A stretch of DNA of 64,000 nt, from the NCBI RefSeq assembly GCF_025319965.1, contig NZ_CP012549.1, positions 62,001-126,000 of the forward strand, read 5' to 3'. The notes under the pieces are model-generated. The model saw nothing but the letters and a program-made list of their open reading frames with translations. It had not been told where the DNA came from and ran no database searches. Positions 62,832 through 64,000 of the stretch are shown piece by piece (position 1 is the first letter of the stretch; every line of letters begins with the position of its first letter). Source of the stretch: Campylobacter sp. RM16187 (lineage in GTDB: Bacteria; Campylobacterota; Campylobacteria; Campylobacterales; Campylobacteraceae). The position numbers were made by a program, and so were the translations under genes.

Positions 62832-63878
62832 ATGCTAAAAAAGATTCTGATTTCACTATTGATATGTTTAAAATTCGTCTTCGCCATGAGTAGTTCGGAG
62901 ATAGATCAGTTTATCTCTCAAAATAGCAGAGATTTTGAAATTTTAACTAAGGAACCGACTCGTGTATATGCAAGCAATCCTACGCTTTTATATCTGCTGT
63001 ATGCCCTTGCTCCTGAAAAAATTAGCGGTGTAAATTTCGAGTGGAATAATTACGAAAGACCTTATTTAAAAGATTACGTCTTAACCCAGCCTGTAGTCGG
63101 TGGATTTTTCGGACAGGGTAAAATTCCAAACGTAGAGATGCTTTTGCGTCTTGATCCTGAGCTAATATTGGTAAATGCAAGCTCAAAAAATGTCAAAAAG
63201 ATGACAGAAATTTTTGGCTCTATCAAAAAACCAATGTTATATTTGAGCGGAACCAGTTTGGAAGACTATCTAAAAAGCTGGCAAATTTTAGGTAAGGTTT
63301 TAAATAGAGAGCAAAGAGCCAAAGAGTTGATTGACTATGCACAAAATTCTATAAATTTAAGCGGCAAGATCAATGAATATCTAAAAACAAACAATATTAA
63401 AAAGCTTAGAATCTATTACGCTCAGGGCTCAGATGGATTATCTACGGAGTGTGAGGGTTCGCAGCACGCGATCTTAATACCGTTAAGCGGCGCAGAGGTC
63501 GTGCATAAGTGCGAAAAAGAAAGCAGTGCTTATGGGCGCGTTAAAGTGAGCTTTGAGCAGGTTTTAAAGTATCAGCCGGATATGGTTTTAGTCTATGAAA
63601 GAGATTTTTACGACAAAATTTACAGCGATCCTAAATGGGCCTTGCTTGACGCGGTAAAAAATAAAAAAGTATATTATATCCCTAGAGAGCCATTTAGCTG
63701 GTTTGATCGTCCGCCTTCATTTATGAGATTTTTGGGTATCAAATGGCTTATTAATTTAGCCTATCCCGAAGCGTTTAAATTTGATATAGTAAGTGAAGCT
63801 CGTGAATTTTATAAGCTATTTTTAGGACTTGAGCTAAATGATGAGCAGATAGGAAAAATTCTAGGCAAGAGCAAATAG
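62832..63878 (+). CDS. Periplasmic metal/siderophore-binding protein, FecB/BtuF-like
   Basis: A 348-residue class III binding protein with signal peptide (about 1-19). Visible parts are RVYASNPTLLYLLYALAPEKISGVNFEWN, PNVEMLLRLDPELILVNAS and the C-terminal SWFDRPPSFMRFLGIKWL. The WFDRPPS segment near the cleft is shared by a subset of FecB proteins predicted to carry metal ions or oxyanions; the ligand is not determined. The stop is followed immediately by the permease ATG. Unlike the binding protein at 34657-35811, it is preceded by a TonB receptor. Confidence 0.87.
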   Translation: MLKKILISLLICLKFVFAMSSSEIDQFISQNSRDFEILTKEPTRVYASNPTLLYLLYALAPEKISGVNFEWNNYERPYLKDYVLTQPVVGGFFGQGKIPNVEMLLRLDPELILVNASSKNVKKMTEIFGSIKKPMLYLSGTSLEDYLKSWQILGKVLNREQRAKELIDYAQNSINLSGKINEYLKTNNIKKLRIYYAQGSDGLSTECEGSQHAILIPLSGAEVVHKCEKESSAYGRVKVSFEQVLKYQPDMVLVYERDFYDKIYSDPKWALLDAVKNKKVYYIPREPFSWFDRPPSFMRFLGIKWLINLAYPEAFKFDIVSEAREFYKLFLGLELNDEQIGKILGKSK

Positions 63879-64000
63879 ATGAGTAAAAAATCCTTTTTAT
63901 TGTTGCTCTCTTTGCTGATATTATTTATTTTTGGTTCCTTGTTGCTTGGCAAATACGGCTTTAGCGCAAGCGAATACATAGAGTATTTTGCCGCGCTTTT
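63879..64000 (+). CDS. ABC transporter permease, FecCD type, cut by window end
   Basis: ATG directly abuts the stop of the binding-protein gene. The 40 visible residues start SKKSFLLLLSLLILFIFGSLLLG, one hydrophobic helix as in the first membrane segment of FecCD permeases, then YGFSASEYIEYF. The FecCD call rests largely on gene order. Confidence 0.7.
   Translation, partial: MSKKSFLLLLSLLILFIFGSLLLGKYGFSASEYIEYFAAL

Noticed and set aside
1-64000. CRISPR array, rRNA operon, insertion sequences or prophage
   Set aside because: No regularly spaced repeats, rRNA sequence, transposase or phage structural genes were seen on either strand.

Overview
The window reads as a chromosomal segment of a Campylobacter-like epsilonproteobacterium. 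Evidence is the gene content and order (a pseudouridine synthase beside purB and nrdA; aroC-rnc-rnhA-TPR protein next to dnaG; thrS-infC separated from rpmI-rplT), the many sigma70-like TATAAT boxes without a clear -35 element, and homopolymer tracts in intergenic DNA. Base composition is moderate, with several clearly A+T-richer islands: the restriction-modification block, the first TonB receptor, proBAC, and most of 55-63 kb. The species cannot be fixed from the sequence alone.

Layout. 1-4.4 kb: pseudouridine synthase (cut by the window edge), purB, nrdA. 4.35-6.2 kb: an NgoPII-like restriction-modification pair in which the endonuclease is broken by frameshifts and the cytosine methylase is intact. 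6.2-13 kb: the aroC-rnc-rnhA-TPR operon, diverging from dnaG, a PP-loop tRNA-thiolase-like gene and an Mrr-type endonuclease. 13-17.3 kb: small metabolic genes, ung, and a G10 tract in front of a flavin-binding split-barrel gene. 17.5-22.6 kb: a heme-type TonB receptor, an acetyltransferase, an EcsC/TerB-type protein facing a T14 tract, and rarA. 22.6-24.4 kb: a three-gene peptide-modification operon (Cys-rich exported precursor, DUF692/MNIO enzyme, DUF2063 partner). 24.4-31.6 kb: purM, coaE-dapF-glucosaminidase, then the translation genes rplT, rpmI, infC and thrS. 31.6-35.8 kb: a gene-poor decayed stretch around tRNA-Val, then a DUF523 gene and a FecB/FecCD-type metal ABC importer. 36-47.7 kb: nhaA, proBAC, hemJ, lspA-glmM, rpsT-prfA, dgkA, xth, pirin, mntP. 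47.9-53.9 kb: DUF4197, an EamA transporter, and a four-gene zinc uptake operon containing a fused DUF1007-NicO (ZevA-ZevB-like) protein, divergent from a short Fur-family regulator. 53.9-64 kb: thioesterase, methyltransferase, a di-heme peroxidase overlapping a PAS-GGDEF-EAL protein, DUF1523, a three-gene operon of unknown function (TiaS-like, four-Cys, two-helix membrane protein), a second TonB receptor, and a FecB-type binding protein whose permease runs off the end.

How the parts work together. Metal handling is the recurring theme: heme uptake, two FecB-type importers, zinc import with its own regulator, a manganese exporter, and the Cys-rich peptide operon that probably makes a metal-binding modified peptide. 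The candidates most likely to be new biology are the peptide operon at 22.6-24.4 kb, whose precursor has its own Cys-Gly repeat pattern; the DDTD/four-Cys/membrane operon at 59.1-60.6 kb upstream of a TonB/ABC uptake locus; and the di-heme peroxidase translationally coupled to a c-di-GMP protein at 55.1-58.5 kb. No CRISPR array, rRNA operon, intact insertion sequence or prophage was seen.
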